From: Streptomyces rapamycinicus NRRL 5491
GTDB taxonomy: Bacteria > Actinomycetota > Actinomycetes > Streptomycetales > Streptomycetaceae
Assembly: GCF_024298965.1 (NCBI RefSeq)
Contig: NZ_CP085193.1
Location: forward strand, 5,146,001 to 5,210,000
Direction of reading: 5' to 3'
DNA: 64,000 bases
Positions 20,542 through 27,999 of the stretch are shown here, in pieces (positions within the stretch are counted from its first letter, which is position 1; each line of letters begins with the position of its first letter). The notes under the pieces are model-generated. The model was given only the letters and a program-made list of their open reading frames with translations, was not told the origin of the DNA and did no database searches. The position numbers and the translations under genes were made by a program.

Positions 20542-21005
20542 GCCTCGTCCTCCTCCTTGCCCGCGAGTTCGAACCAGACCCCCTTGGCGTACATGCCCAC
20601 CGCGTCCCCCTCCGCCGTCCCCCACGCGTCGGCCAGGGCCGCCACCAGCCCGAGGCCACGGCCGTGGAGGCGGTCCCCCGCGGGGAGGCACGCGGCGGTG
20701 GGGAGCTCGGCGGAGGCGTCGTAGACCAGGACGCGGAAGCGGGGCGGTTCGATCACCACGCGCAGCATCACGGAGTCGCCCTCGGCGTGCAGAAAGGCGT
20801 TGGTGGCCAGCTCCGAGGTGCACAGCGTCGCCGTGTCGACCAGTTCCTCCTGCCCCACGGAGTTCAGGACGCAGGCGACGAAGTCCCGGCAGACCTTGGC
20901 GGAGGTCGCGTGCCGACTGCTCTGCAGGGTGTAGACGTACGGATCCCTGGAGGGAACGGGCGGGCGGCGTGGGGGACGGTCGTCGGACTCGTGATCGGAA
21001 TCCAT
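20538..21005 (-). CDS. Anti-sigma-factor-like ATP-binding protein (HATPase), WhiJ-cluster type
   Basis: A 155-residue GHKL-type ATPase domain. The N-box is seen in LCTSELATNAFLHA and the G-box in GRGLGLVAALAD; a phosphorylatable histidine is absent. Hundreds of such small ATPases occur in Streptomyces. One class travels with an XRE-DUF5753 regulator and a DUF397 protein, exactly the genes that follow divergently here, as in the abaA/whiJ loci. The ATG at 21005 (MDSDHES) was chosen because the domain starts about 25 residues later; a longer frame to 21080 adds no family sequence. Confidence 0.82.
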   Translation of the reverse strand: MDSDHESDDRPPRRPPVPSRDPYVYTLQSSRHATSAKVCRDFVACVLNSVGQEELVDTATLCTSELATNAFLHAEGDSVMLRVVIEPPRFRVLVYDASAELPTAACLPAGDRLHGRGLGLVAALADAWGTAEGDAVGMYAKGVWFELAGKEEDEA

Positions 21006-21194
21006 GGGGCAACTCCCTGTGAAGGGGCCGACAGCGCGCGTACCGTTACGGCGATCAACGCGCAGTAGCGGCAACGACACCTACGGTAGAGGTCGACACC
21101 TAACTAGTGCCACCAGATCGCCGAAATTAGTGAGTAGATAGACCCATTCGTGGTCACACGCCACACTGGGTGACGACCCACGAGGAAGGCAGGC

Positions 21195-22046
21195 ATGGCT
21201 TCGAGGACCACCATCACGGCACGTCAGCGCCGACTTGGCACGGAGCTTCGGAGGATGCGCGAGCACGCGGGTCTCACCATCCAGGAAGCGGCCGACCGGC
21301 TGGGCACGAACCGCTCGCACGTCACCAATATGGAGCTGGCCCGATTCGGCGTCAGCGAGGAGCGCGTACGCACACTCGCCGCCAACTACGCCTGCCCGGA
21401 CGCGGCGTACGTCGAGGCGCTGGTCGCGATGGCGACCGAGCGCAAGCGCGGGTGGTGGGAGGAGTACCGGGGGACGCTCGGCGCCGCCGGTCTGGATCTG
21501 GCGGAACTGGAGTACTTCGCCACGAGCCTGCGGGTCGTCGAGCTGATGCACGTCCCAGGGCTTCTGCAGACCGAGGACTACGCCCGGTCGGTACTGAGCA
21601 CAGCCGTCCCCGGCTGGTCGCCGACGGAGCTCCGCCGAAGGCTCTCGCACCGCATGAAGCGCCGGGACATCCTGGATCGGGACCAGCCGCCATCCTGCAC
21701 ATTCATCATGCACGAGACCGCGCTCCGCGTACGGTTCGGCGATCAGCGCGTGCTGTGCGCGCAGCTCGACAGCCTGCTGGAGTCCTCGGAGCGCCCGAAC
21801 GTCTCCGTCCGGGTCGTCCCGATCGCGGCCGGGGGTTTCCACCTCGCAGGTATCTCCGTCACCTACGCCACAGGTCCGGTGCCGCAGTTGGATACCGTTC
21901 AACTCGACGTCGCGCAGGACGCGGCGTTCCTCGACGGGGAGTCCCAGCTTCTGAACTACCGGGCGGTCATGGACCGGACCGAAGAGCTGGCTTTGTCCGA
22001 GAAGGAGTCACGTGACTTCATCCGCGAGACCGTTCAACAGATGTGA
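21195..22046 (+). CDS. WhiJ-type XRE-family regulator with DUF5753
   Basis: A 283-residue protein. An XRE helix-turn-helix lies at about residues 10-65 (LGTELRRMREHAGLTIQEAA, LGTNRSHVTNMELAR). The rest is the DUF5753 domain, recognised by ELMHVPGLLQTEDYAR, the RRDIL motif and FIMHETALRVRFG. Streptomyces genomes carry many such regulators next to DUF397 genes; WhiJ is the best-known and represses development until relieved by its partner. Here the DUF397 gene follows after 10 bases and the HATPase gene is divergent, giving a complete three-gene set. Confidence 0.9.
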   Translation: MASRTTITARQRRLGTELRRMREHAGLTIQEAADRLGTNRSHVTNMELARFGVSEERVRTLAANYACPDAAYVEALVAMATERKRGWWEEYRGTLGAAGLDLAELEYFATSLRVVELMHVPGLLQTEDYARSVLSTAVPGWSPTELRRRLSHRMKRRDILDRDQPPSCTFIMHETALRVRFGDQRVLCAQLDSLLESSERPNVSVRVVPIAAGGFHLAGISVTYATGPVPQLDTVQLDVAQDAAFLDGESQLLNYRAVMDRTEELALSEKESRDFIRETVQQM

Positions 22047-22056
22047 GGGCGAAGGA

Positions 22057-22269
22057 ATGTCCGAGATCAACTGGCGTAAGTCGTCGTACTCCGGCGCGGG
22101 GGACGGGAACTCCTGCATAGAGCTCGCCTCCATAGGCACCACCGTCGCCCTCCGCGAGAGCGACGACCCCCGTACGGTCCTCACCACGAGCCCCGCGAGG
22201 CTGGGAGCCCTGCTCCAGTCGATCAAGGCGGGTGCGCTCGATCACCTCGCGGCGGTGCCGGAGACGTAA
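22057..22269 (+). CDS. DUF397 small protein
   Basis: A 70-residue protein with the DUF397 signature: INWRKSSYSGAGDGNSCIELA, VALRESDDP, and a final helix with LGALLQSIKAG. Members partner functionally with XRE-DUF5753 regulators. The ATG at 22057 comes 10 bases after the regulator stop and is preceded by GAGGGCGAAGGA, consistent with co-translation. Confidence 0.9.
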   Translation: MSEINWRKSSYSGAGDGNSCIELASIGTTVALRESDDPRTVLTTSPARLGALLQSIKAGALDHLAAVPET

Positions 22270-22305
22270 CAGATCCACGAGGGATCCCGAGTTACGGTCG
22301 GCAGT

Positions 22306-23142
22306 ATGGAACCAGCCCGTATCGCCCTTGACCTCGACGCCTATCTGACGCGTATCGGCTGGGCGGGCGACCGTCGCCCCGCCCCCACCGTGGAGACGCT
22401 GCGGGCGGTGCACCGGGCGCACCTCACGTCCATACCGTTCGAGAACCTCGACCCCCTGCTCGGCTCGGCCCCCTCCCTCGCCGTCCCCGACCTCGAGGCC
22501 AAGCTGGTCCGCGGCCGGCGCGGCGGTTACTGCTATGAGCACAACACGCTGCTGACCGCCGCCCTCACCGCCCTCGGCTTCCGTGTCACCGGCCTCACCG
22601 CCCGGGTCCGGGTCGGAGCCGCCCCCGGAATGGTCCGTCCGCGCACGCACATGCTGCTGCGGGTCGGGATCCCGGGCGAGGAGCGGCGGTACGTGGCCGA
22701 TGTGGGCTTCGGCAGCGTCGGCGGCCTCCTGGAGGCCGTGCCGCTCGTCGCCGGCACCGAGTTCCACGACGGCAGCCGCCGCCACCGCTATGTCCGCGAG
22801 CCGTACCCGGAGGGGCTGGAGGACCTGTGGGTGTTCCAGGCGTTCCTCGACGGCTCCTGGCAGGACCAGTACGCCTTCACCCGCGAGCCGTTCGAGGCGT
22901 CCGACTACGGGGTCATCAACTGGCACGTCGCCACCAACCCGCGCTCGCCCTTCCAGCACACCCTCCACGTCCAGCGCACCGCCCTGGACCGCCATCTCCT
23001 CCTGTCCGGGCGGACTCTCGTCGAGACCTGCTCCGACGGCAGCCGTAAGGAGCGCGAACTCGCCGACAACGGCCAGGTGCTGCGCGTTCTCGCCGCCGAC
23101 TTCGGCATCGAACTGCCCCCGGGCACGGTCCTGCCGGACTGA
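22306..23142 (+). CDS. Arylamine N-acetyltransferase
   Basis: A 278-residue NAT that transfers an acetyl group from acetyl-CoA to aromatic amines or hydrazines. The catalytic triad is visible: Cys in RGGYCYEHN (about residue 73), His in RTHMLL (about 110) and Asp in YVADVGFGS (about 127). FENLDPLLG is the conserved N-terminal motif. Related enzymes close amide bonds in ansamycin biosynthesis, but no such cluster is present, so a xenobiotic or general role is more likely. It follows the DUF397 gene by 36 bases and may share its transcript. Confidence 0.93.
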   Translation: MEPARIALDLDAYLTRIGWAGDRRPAPTVETLRAVHRAHLTSIPFENLDPLLGSAPSLAVPDLEAKLVRGRRGGYCYEHNTLLTAALTALGFRVTGLTARVRVGAAPGMVRPRTHMLLRVGIPGEERRYVADVGFGSVGGLLEAVPLVAGTEFHDGSRRHRYVREPYPEGLEDLWVFQAFLDGSWQDQYAFTREPFEASDYGVINWHVATNPRSPFQHTLHVQRTALDRHLLLSGRTLVETCSDGSRKERELADNGQVLRVLAADFGIELPPGTVLPD

Positions 23143-23242
23143 CGGCACAGGAGTTACCCGTGTGACTCTCCACACCGGCCCCGGTCATGGCACGATCATC
23201 CCGCTAATGGGCCGATGGGAGGGTGGCAGGGACGGATGGAAC

Positions 23243-23584
23243 ATGGGTAAAGACAAACTGTCCGTATCGGACCAGGATCTGTCGGATCTCATCAAAGACC
23301 TTGAGGGAATGCTCAGTTACCTCGAGGAACAGATCGAGCGTCTCGGCCATTTGAGGCAGTCGGTGGACCCCGACGACCACAAGGGCCCGGCCGCCGCCGC
23401 GTACAAGAAGCTGGAGCGCGACGCCTATACGGACGCCGTGCGGGTCAGGCAGCTGCTGACCCGTATCGAGGAGGTTGCCAAGGAGCACGGGGAGACCCCC
23501 GGGGAACGGTACGAGGAGCTGCGGACCCGCTTTCAGTCACTGCAGAAGCCGTCGTCGGAGAGGCCGTCCTCGGAGAAGCCGTAG
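23243..23584 (+). CDS. Small helical protein, WXG100-like but without the Trp
   Basis: A 113-residue, highly charged protein predicted to be two long helices (SVSDQDLSDLIKDLEGML...; DAVRVRQLLTRIEEVAKEHG) joined by DHKGPAAAAYKKLE. The turn resembles the WKGPAA-type hairpin of WXG100/ESAT-6-like proteins, with His in place of Trp. No type VII secretion gene is nearby, so secretion is not implied. The start could also be the ATG at 23207; 23243 was chosen because GGA-rich sequence precedes it. The 3' end overlaps the facing membrane protein gene by 52 bases. Confidence 0.65.
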   Translation: MGKDKLSVSDQDLSDLIKDLEGMLSYLEEQIERLGHLRQSVDPDDHKGPAAAAYKKLERDAYTDAVRVRQLLTRIEEVAKEHGETPGERYEELRTRFQSLQKPSSERPSSEKP

Positions 23585-24246
23585 CCGGAGTCCGGACGGG
23601 GGGCGTCCGGACGGCGGGCGTCCGGACCGCCGGTGTCGGGGCGGAGGGGGCGGAGTTCGCGGCTGACCAGGCGGTAGTAGTCGATCGCCTTGGCCATGCC
23701 GAGCGCACCGGCGGCCACGAAGACCAGGCCGATACCGGCGACCGTGCCGACGCTCTCCGTGCCGACGTCCGAGAAGACCGCGAACCCGCCCAGCGCCAGC
23801 CCCAGGCAGGTGAGCACGATGGACGGGCCCAGCCACAGGAGAGCGCCGCCGGAGACCCGCCAGTGCGGCAGCGACTGGGGGTCGCGCTCCAGTTCCGCCC
23901 AGTCGCGGAGGCACGCGCCCACGAAGACGTCGCGCCGGATGCCGGAGGCCACCCCGAGGCTGGAGGGGACCGTGGCGCCCAGGGCGAGACCCAGGAAGAT
24001 CATGCCCAGGACGTGCTCGATGATCTCGCCCTTCACCAGGAACTGGAACCCCGAGACCGCGAGGCTCCACCCCAGCGCGAAGACGAGCGTGGACAGCCAC
24101 AGCAGCAGCGCCCGGTGCGGTGCCAGGTACCACCGCGCCAGCGCCCCCATCGCCCGCGCGCGCTCATCGAGCAACCCGGCGCGGTCCTTCCACGGCCGCT
24201 CGTCCGGGGCGGGCGGCGGTGGCGGAAGCTCGTTGGGCGGCGTCAT
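23533..24246 (-). CDS. Four-span membrane protein of unknown function
   Basis: A 237-residue protein with a Pro-rich N-terminal segment (PPPPPAPDERPWK), four hydrophobic spans (LLLWLSTLVFALGWSLAV, HVLGMIFLGLALGATV, GALLWLGPSIVLTCLGLALGGFAVF, VAGIGLVFVAAGALGMA) and an acidic/Pro-rich tail. No family is recognised. The ATG at 24246 is one of three closely spaced in-frame candidates (also 24261). Its last 52 bases are antisense to the end of the WXG100-like gene, so either message could affect the other. Confidence 0.65.
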   Translation of the reverse strand: MTPPNELPPPPPAPDERPWKDRAGLLDERARAMGALARWYLAPHRALLLWLSTLVFALGWSLAVSGFQFLVKGEIIEHVLGMIFLGLALGATVPSSLGVASGIRRDVFVGACLRDWAELERDPQSLPHWRVSGGALLWLGPSIVLTCLGLALGGFAVFSDVGTESVGTVAGIGLVFVAAGALGMAKAIDYYRLVSRELRPLRPDTGGPDARRPDAPRPDSGYGFSEDGLSDDGFCSD

Positions 24247-24431
24247 GGCGTCCTTCCTCATGGCACGCAGGGCATGCAGGGCATACAGGGCACTGCGGTG
24301 TACGCCGACGCAGTCTCTCAGCTCACGAGGGCAGGTCACTTGACCTTCTCACTTGTGTGAGGGTTTCACGATGTCCATCGAGCGGAGCCGAACCGCCGCA
24401 CAGCCGAGCCGTACAGATGAGGTGAGCCCTG

Positions 24432-25289
24432 ATGGACAACCAGCTCTTCGACTACAGCCCCATCGTCGAACGCGCCCCGATCCACTGGCCCGACGGCGCC
24501 CGGGTGGCCTTCTACGTCGGGCTGAACGTCGAGCACTACGAAGTTGACCGCCCCTCCACCAGTATCTTCCCCGACACCAGGGCGCTGGCGCCCGATCCGC
24601 TGAACTACGGGTGGCGGGACTACGGGCCCCGGGTCGGGATCTGGCGGCTGATCGAGAGCCTGGACCGGCACCAGGTGCGGGCGAGCGTGATGCTCAACTC
24701 GGATGTCGCCGAGCGCTACCCCCAGATCATCCGGGCCGGGCGGGAGCGGAACTGGGTGTGGGCGGCGCACGGCAAGAACAACTCGATCCTCCAGGCGGAC
24801 ATGTCGCCCGAGGAGGAGCGCGCCTACCTCACCGAGGTGATCGGCACCGTCGAGAAGGCCACCGGCCGCAGGCCGCGCGGCTGGCTGGGACCGGCCCTGA
24901 CCGAGACCTTCCGCACGCCGGAGCTCCTGGCCGAGCTGGGGCTGCGGTACGTACTGGACTGGGCCAACGACGACCAGCCGTACCGGCTGAACGTGCCGGG
25001 CATGCTGAGCGTGCCGTATTCGATCGAGGTCAACGACATCCAGCTCTTCGTCGGCAAGAGCCCCAGCGGGCCGGAGTTCGTCCGCATCGTCAAGGACCAA
25101 CTCGACCAGCTCTACGCGGACTCGGCCGGCAGCGGGCGGGTGATGTCACTCGTGCTGCACCCGTTCGTGATCAACCAGCCCTTCCGGCACAGGTACGTGG
25201 ACCAGGCGCTGGAGTACGTGGTGAACCACCCCGGGGTGTGGGTGACGACCAGCGACGAGATCGCCGACCATTACGCCCGGACGGCGTGA
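24432..25289 (+). CDS. Polysaccharide deacetylase family protein (PuuE/allantoinase-like)
   Basis: A 285-residue cytoplasmic protein (no signal peptide) of the carbohydrate esterase 4 superfamily. FYVGLNVEHYEVD, DYGPRVGIWRL, ASVMLNSDVAERYPQIIRAG and WLGPALTETFRTPELLAELG give the pattern of PuuE-like proteins, which include metal-independent allantoinases and related amidohydrolases. The usual metal-binding HSxxH is replaced by AAHGKNNS, favouring that subgroup over true polysaccharide deacetylases. Whether it acts on allantoin is not shown; no other purine-catabolic gene is adjacent. It ends two bases from the facing histidine kinase gene. Confidence 0.8.
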   Translation: MDNQLFDYSPIVERAPIHWPDGARVAFYVGLNVEHYEVDRPSTSIFPDTRALAPDPLNYGWRDYGPRVGIWRLIESLDRHQVRASVMLNSDVAERYPQIIRAGRERNWVWAAHGKNNSILQADMSPEEERAYLTEVIGTVEKATGRRPRGWLGPALTETFRTPELLAELGLRYVLDWANDDQPYRLNVPGMLSVPYSIEVNDIQLFVGKSPSGPEFVRIVKDQLDQLYADSAGSGRVMSLVLHPFVINQPFRHRYVDQALEYVVNHPGVWVTTSDEIADHYARTA

Positions 25290-25291
25290 CG

Positions 25292-26527
25292 TCATGGGAA
25301 GCGGACGCTGACCGAGAGGCCGCCGTCCGGGTTGGCGTCCGCGGTGGCCTCGGCGCCGTGGGCCCGCGCGATGGACGCGACGATGGACAGGCCGAGTCCG
25401 GCGCCTTCCCCAGCGGTGTGCGTGCGCTCGTTCAGACGGCGGAACGGTTCGAAGAGCCGGTGGACGGTGTCCGCGGGGATCTCCGGGCCGGTGTTGGAGA
25501 CCCGCAGTACCCGGCCGGTGAGCTGGACGCGGACGCGGCCGCCCTGGTGGTTGTACGCCACCGCGTTGGCGACGAGATTGCGGACCAGATGGGCGAGCAG
25601 GACCGGGTCGCCCGGAACCCTCAGCGGCTCCACGGTGGTCGTGACGGTGATCGCCCTTTCGCGGGCCTCGTCGGAGAACCCGGCGGTGACCACCGCGACC
25701 GTCTCGTTCATCTCGACGTCCTCGCGGCGCTGGACGCCCTGGTCGGTGGCGGCGAGCAGGAGAAGCGACTCGATGAGTCTTTCGCTGCTGTCCGCGGCCT
25801 TGATCAGCTCGGCCCGGATCCACGCCACGCGTTCGGGGTCGGCGTCGGCCAGGCCGATCTCGGCGGCGGCCCGCTGGACGGCCAGCGGTGTGCGCAGCTC
25901 GTGCGCGGCGTTCGCCGCGAACCGCTGCTGGGCCGTCACCAGCTGCTCCAGCCGGCCCAGCATCTGATCGAAGGTGTCGGCCAGCGCCTTGAGCTCCCCG
26001 GGCGGCCCCTTGAGGTCGATGCGCTGGTGGAGGTTCTCCCCGGAGAGCTTGCGCGCGGTGGCGGTGATGACACCGACCGGGCGCAGCACCCGGCCCGCCA
26101 TCCACCAGGCCAGGAAGAGCGAGAGCACCGCGAAGACGCCGAGCGCGACGCCCGAGACGGTCAGCAGGCGGCTGAGGGTGGTGGCGGTGAGGGCCGCCAC
26201 CGTCCGTGTCCTGGCCGCCTCGCCCACCTCGTTCGCCGGGACGACGGTGTACTCGTCCCCCCGTACGGAGCCGGGAGGGACTTCGTCGGGGTTCATCCGC
26301 GGCCCGCGCGGCACGGGGGTGACCGCCCTGCCGAAACGTGCGTCCAGGTCGTCCTGGACGAGTGCGTAGATGACACCGGCCAGGACGCCTCCGGCCAGCA
26401 GCAGGAGCCCTCCGTAGAGGGCGGTGAGACGGGCCCGCTCCGTGGTGGGAAGCAGTCGGCGCACCATCGCGGTCATGGGAAGCGGTCGGCGCGTCATCGC
26501 GGTCATGGGAAGCAGGCGGCGCGTCAT
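25292..26527 (-). CDS. Sensor histidine kinase
   Basis: A 411-residue membrane kinase. Two membrane spans (about residues 37-57 and 113-137) enclose a short, roughly 55-residue extracytoplasmic loop. HAMP, HisKA with AANAAHELRTPLAV (phosphorylated His), the N-box LVRNLVANAVAYN and the G-box AGEGAGLGLSIV follow. A small sensing loop is typical of kinases that detect envelope damage or antibiotics through the membrane. Its ATG overlaps the TGA of the response regulator gene (ATGA), so the two are co-translated. The first 30 residues are three 10-residue repeats (MTRRLLPMTA-like) that supply several alternative ATG codons. The divergent export operon is the likely target. Confidence 0.92.
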   Translation of the reverse strand: MTRRLLPMTAMTRRPLPMTAMVRRLLPTTERARLTALYGGLLLLAGGVLAGVIYALVQDDLDARFGRAVTPVPRGPRMNPDEVPPGSVRGDEYTVVPANEVGEAARTRTVAALTATTLSRLLTVSGVALGVFAVLSLFLAWWMAGRVLRPVGVITATARKLSGENLHQRIDLKGPPGELKALADTFDQMLGRLEQLVTAQQRFAANAAHELRTPLAVQRAAAEIGLADADPERVAWIRAELIKAADSSERLIESLLLLAATDQGVQRREDVEMNETVAVVTAGFSDEARERAITVTTTVEPLRVPGDPVLLAHLVRNLVANAVAYNHQGGRVRVQLTGRVLRVSNTGPEIPADTVHRLFEPFRRLNERTHTAGEGAGLGLSIVASIARAHGAEATADANPDGGLSVSVRFP

Positions 26528-26530
26528 CGC
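26431..26530 (-). repeat. 30-bp tandem repeat across the kinase start
   Basis: Units begin at 26431, 26461 and 26491 with a partial fourth at 26521, period exactly 30 bases. The core GGGAAGC(A/G)G(T/G)CGGCGC is shared by all. They encode MTRRLLPMTA, MTRRPLPMTA and MVRRLLPTTE at the N-terminus of the kinase. Confidence 0.9.
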
Positions 26531-27210
26531 CCGGCCCGCCTGGAACCCGGGGTGGGGGCGATCCGGTATCCGGCGCCGGGTACGGTCTCGATCACCGGCG
26601 GGCCGCCGAGCTTGGTGCGCAGGCGGCTCAGGGCGACGCGCACGGGGTTGGTGTCGTACCCGGCGTTCTCCTCCCACACCTTCTCGATGAGGTCCTCGCC
26701 GCTGACGACGGCGCCGTTCGCGCGCATCAGCGTTTCGAGGACGGCGAACTCCTTGCGGGTCAGGGAGAGCGCCACGCCGTCCCGGTCGGCCTGCCGGCGG
26801 GCGGTGTCCAGGGTGATCCCGGCACGCTCGATCACCGGTGGCAGCGCGGGCTGGACGCGGCGGCCGAGCGCGAGCACGCGGGCGAGCAACTCCTCGTAGG
26901 CGAACGGCTTGGTGAGGTAGTCGTCGGCGCCGAGGCTCAGCCCCGCCACCCGCTCGGGAACGGTCACCGAGGCGGTGAGCATCAGCACCCGGGTGAGCAG
27001 GCCCTCGGCGACCAGGCGGCGGCACACCTCGTCGCCGTGCATACCGGGAAGGTCGCGATCGAGTACGAGGACGTCGTAGTCGCCGAACTGGAGCTTGCGC
27101 AGAGCGCTGACTCCGTCGAGAGCGATGTCGACCGTGATCGCGTCGCGACGCATACCGTCGGCGATCATCTCGGCGAGGAACGCGTTGTCTTCCACCACCA
27201 GAACACGCAT
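26524..27210 (-). CDS. OmpR/PhoB-family response regulator
   Basis: A 228-residue regulator. The receiver has VLVVEDNAF, the phospho-acceptor Asp in VLVLDRDLPGMHG, and Lys in DDYLTKPFAYEEL. The C-terminal winged helix is seen from ITLDTARRQADRDG to VALSRLRTKLGGPPVIETVPGAGYRI. It is transcribed together with the kinase gene and faces away from the lipoprotein/ABC operon that starts 200 bases off, the usual layout for a self-contained sensing and export module. Confidence 0.94.
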   Translation of the reverse strand: MRVLVVEDNAFLAEMIADGMRRDAITVDIALDGVSALRKLQFGDYDVLVLDRDLPGMHGDEVCRRLVAEGLLTRVLMLTASVTVPERVAGLSLGADDYLTKPFAYEELLARVLALGRRVQPALPPVIERAGITLDTARRQADRDGVALSLTRKEFAVLETLMRANGAVVSGEDLIEKVWEENAGYDTNPVRVALSRLRTKLGGPPVIETVPGAGYRIAPTPGSRRAGR

Positions 27211-27411
27211 GGCCCCTGTCTACCCGACGGGCGCCTTTCGCCGTTGTTACACGTGTCCGCGATGCCGCCCCGCGGTGGCGGGCGGGGCGCCCACGCGTCT
27301 GTAAGAGAAACGAAACAGCCCCATCGATCACTCTCCGAGCTGTCCGCAACCACGCGGTCGCCGCACGGTGCGCAGCACGGTGCGGCGACTCGTTCACGAG
27401 GAGAGAGAACC

Positions 27412-27999
27412 GTGCGGAACCACAGGCTCACCCTGACCCTGGCGGCCACCGTGGCCGGTCTGGCCCTGTCCTTGACCGGCTGCTCCGGCTCGTCCGACTC
27501 CGGCGGGTCCAAGGACTCGGCCTCGTCCGAGGACTCCGCCGCTTCGGGCGGGTCCGGCGGCTCGGGCGGCTCGGGCGGCTCGGGCGGCTCGGGCGGCTCG
27601 GGCGGCTCGGGCGGCTCGGGCTCGGACTCGGCCGCTTTCGACAAGGCCCAGAAGCTGCGCACGTGCCTGCGGGACAAGGGCATCGACGTTCCCGACCTCA
27701 AGCCCGGCGAGGACCCGCACTCGGCGACGCTCGGGCAGCCGGAGGGCACATCCGCGGAGAAGTGGTCCAAGGCGCTCAAGGACTGCGGCTCCGGCATGGC
27801 CGGGGGCGGCTCCGGCGGCGCCGCCGACCAGCAGGACTCGCTCGACCAGCAGGTCAAGATCGCCGAGTGCGTGCGGGGCAAGGGCTTCGACATGCCCGAC
27901 CCGAAGCCCGGCCCCGACGGGGGCAACAAGGGCTTCCGGATCCCGAAGGGAGCCGACCCCGACAAGTTCCTCAAGGCCCTCAACGAGTGCGCGGCATGA
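27412..27999 (+). CDS. Lipoprotein with (Gly-Gly-Ser)n linker and two Cys-pair repeats
   Basis: A 195-residue lipoprotein read from a GTG preceded by GAGGAGA. The signal ends in the lipobox LTGC. A Ser/Asp and GGS-repeat linker (nine-base DNA repeats, about 27546-27625) leads to two similar units: KLRTCLRDKGIDVPDLKPG...SKALKDCG and IAECVRGKGFDMPDPKPG...LKALNECAA. Each has one Cys near the start and one near the end, suggesting two small disulfide-closed domains. It is the first gene of an operon with an adaptor, ABC ATPase and permease, and its stop overlaps the adaptor start. The duplicated domain could bind the exported or sensed compound, which is inference. Confidence 0.88.
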   Translation: MRNHRLTLTLAATVAGLALSLTGCSGSSDSGGSKDSASSEDSAASGGSGGSGGSGGSGGSGGSGGSGGSGSDSAAFDKAQKLRTCLRDKGIDVPDLKPGEDPHSATLGQPEGTSAEKWSKALKDCGSGMAGGGSGGAADQQDSLDQQVKIAECVRGKGFDMPDPKPGPDGGNKGFRIPKGADPDKFLKALNECAA

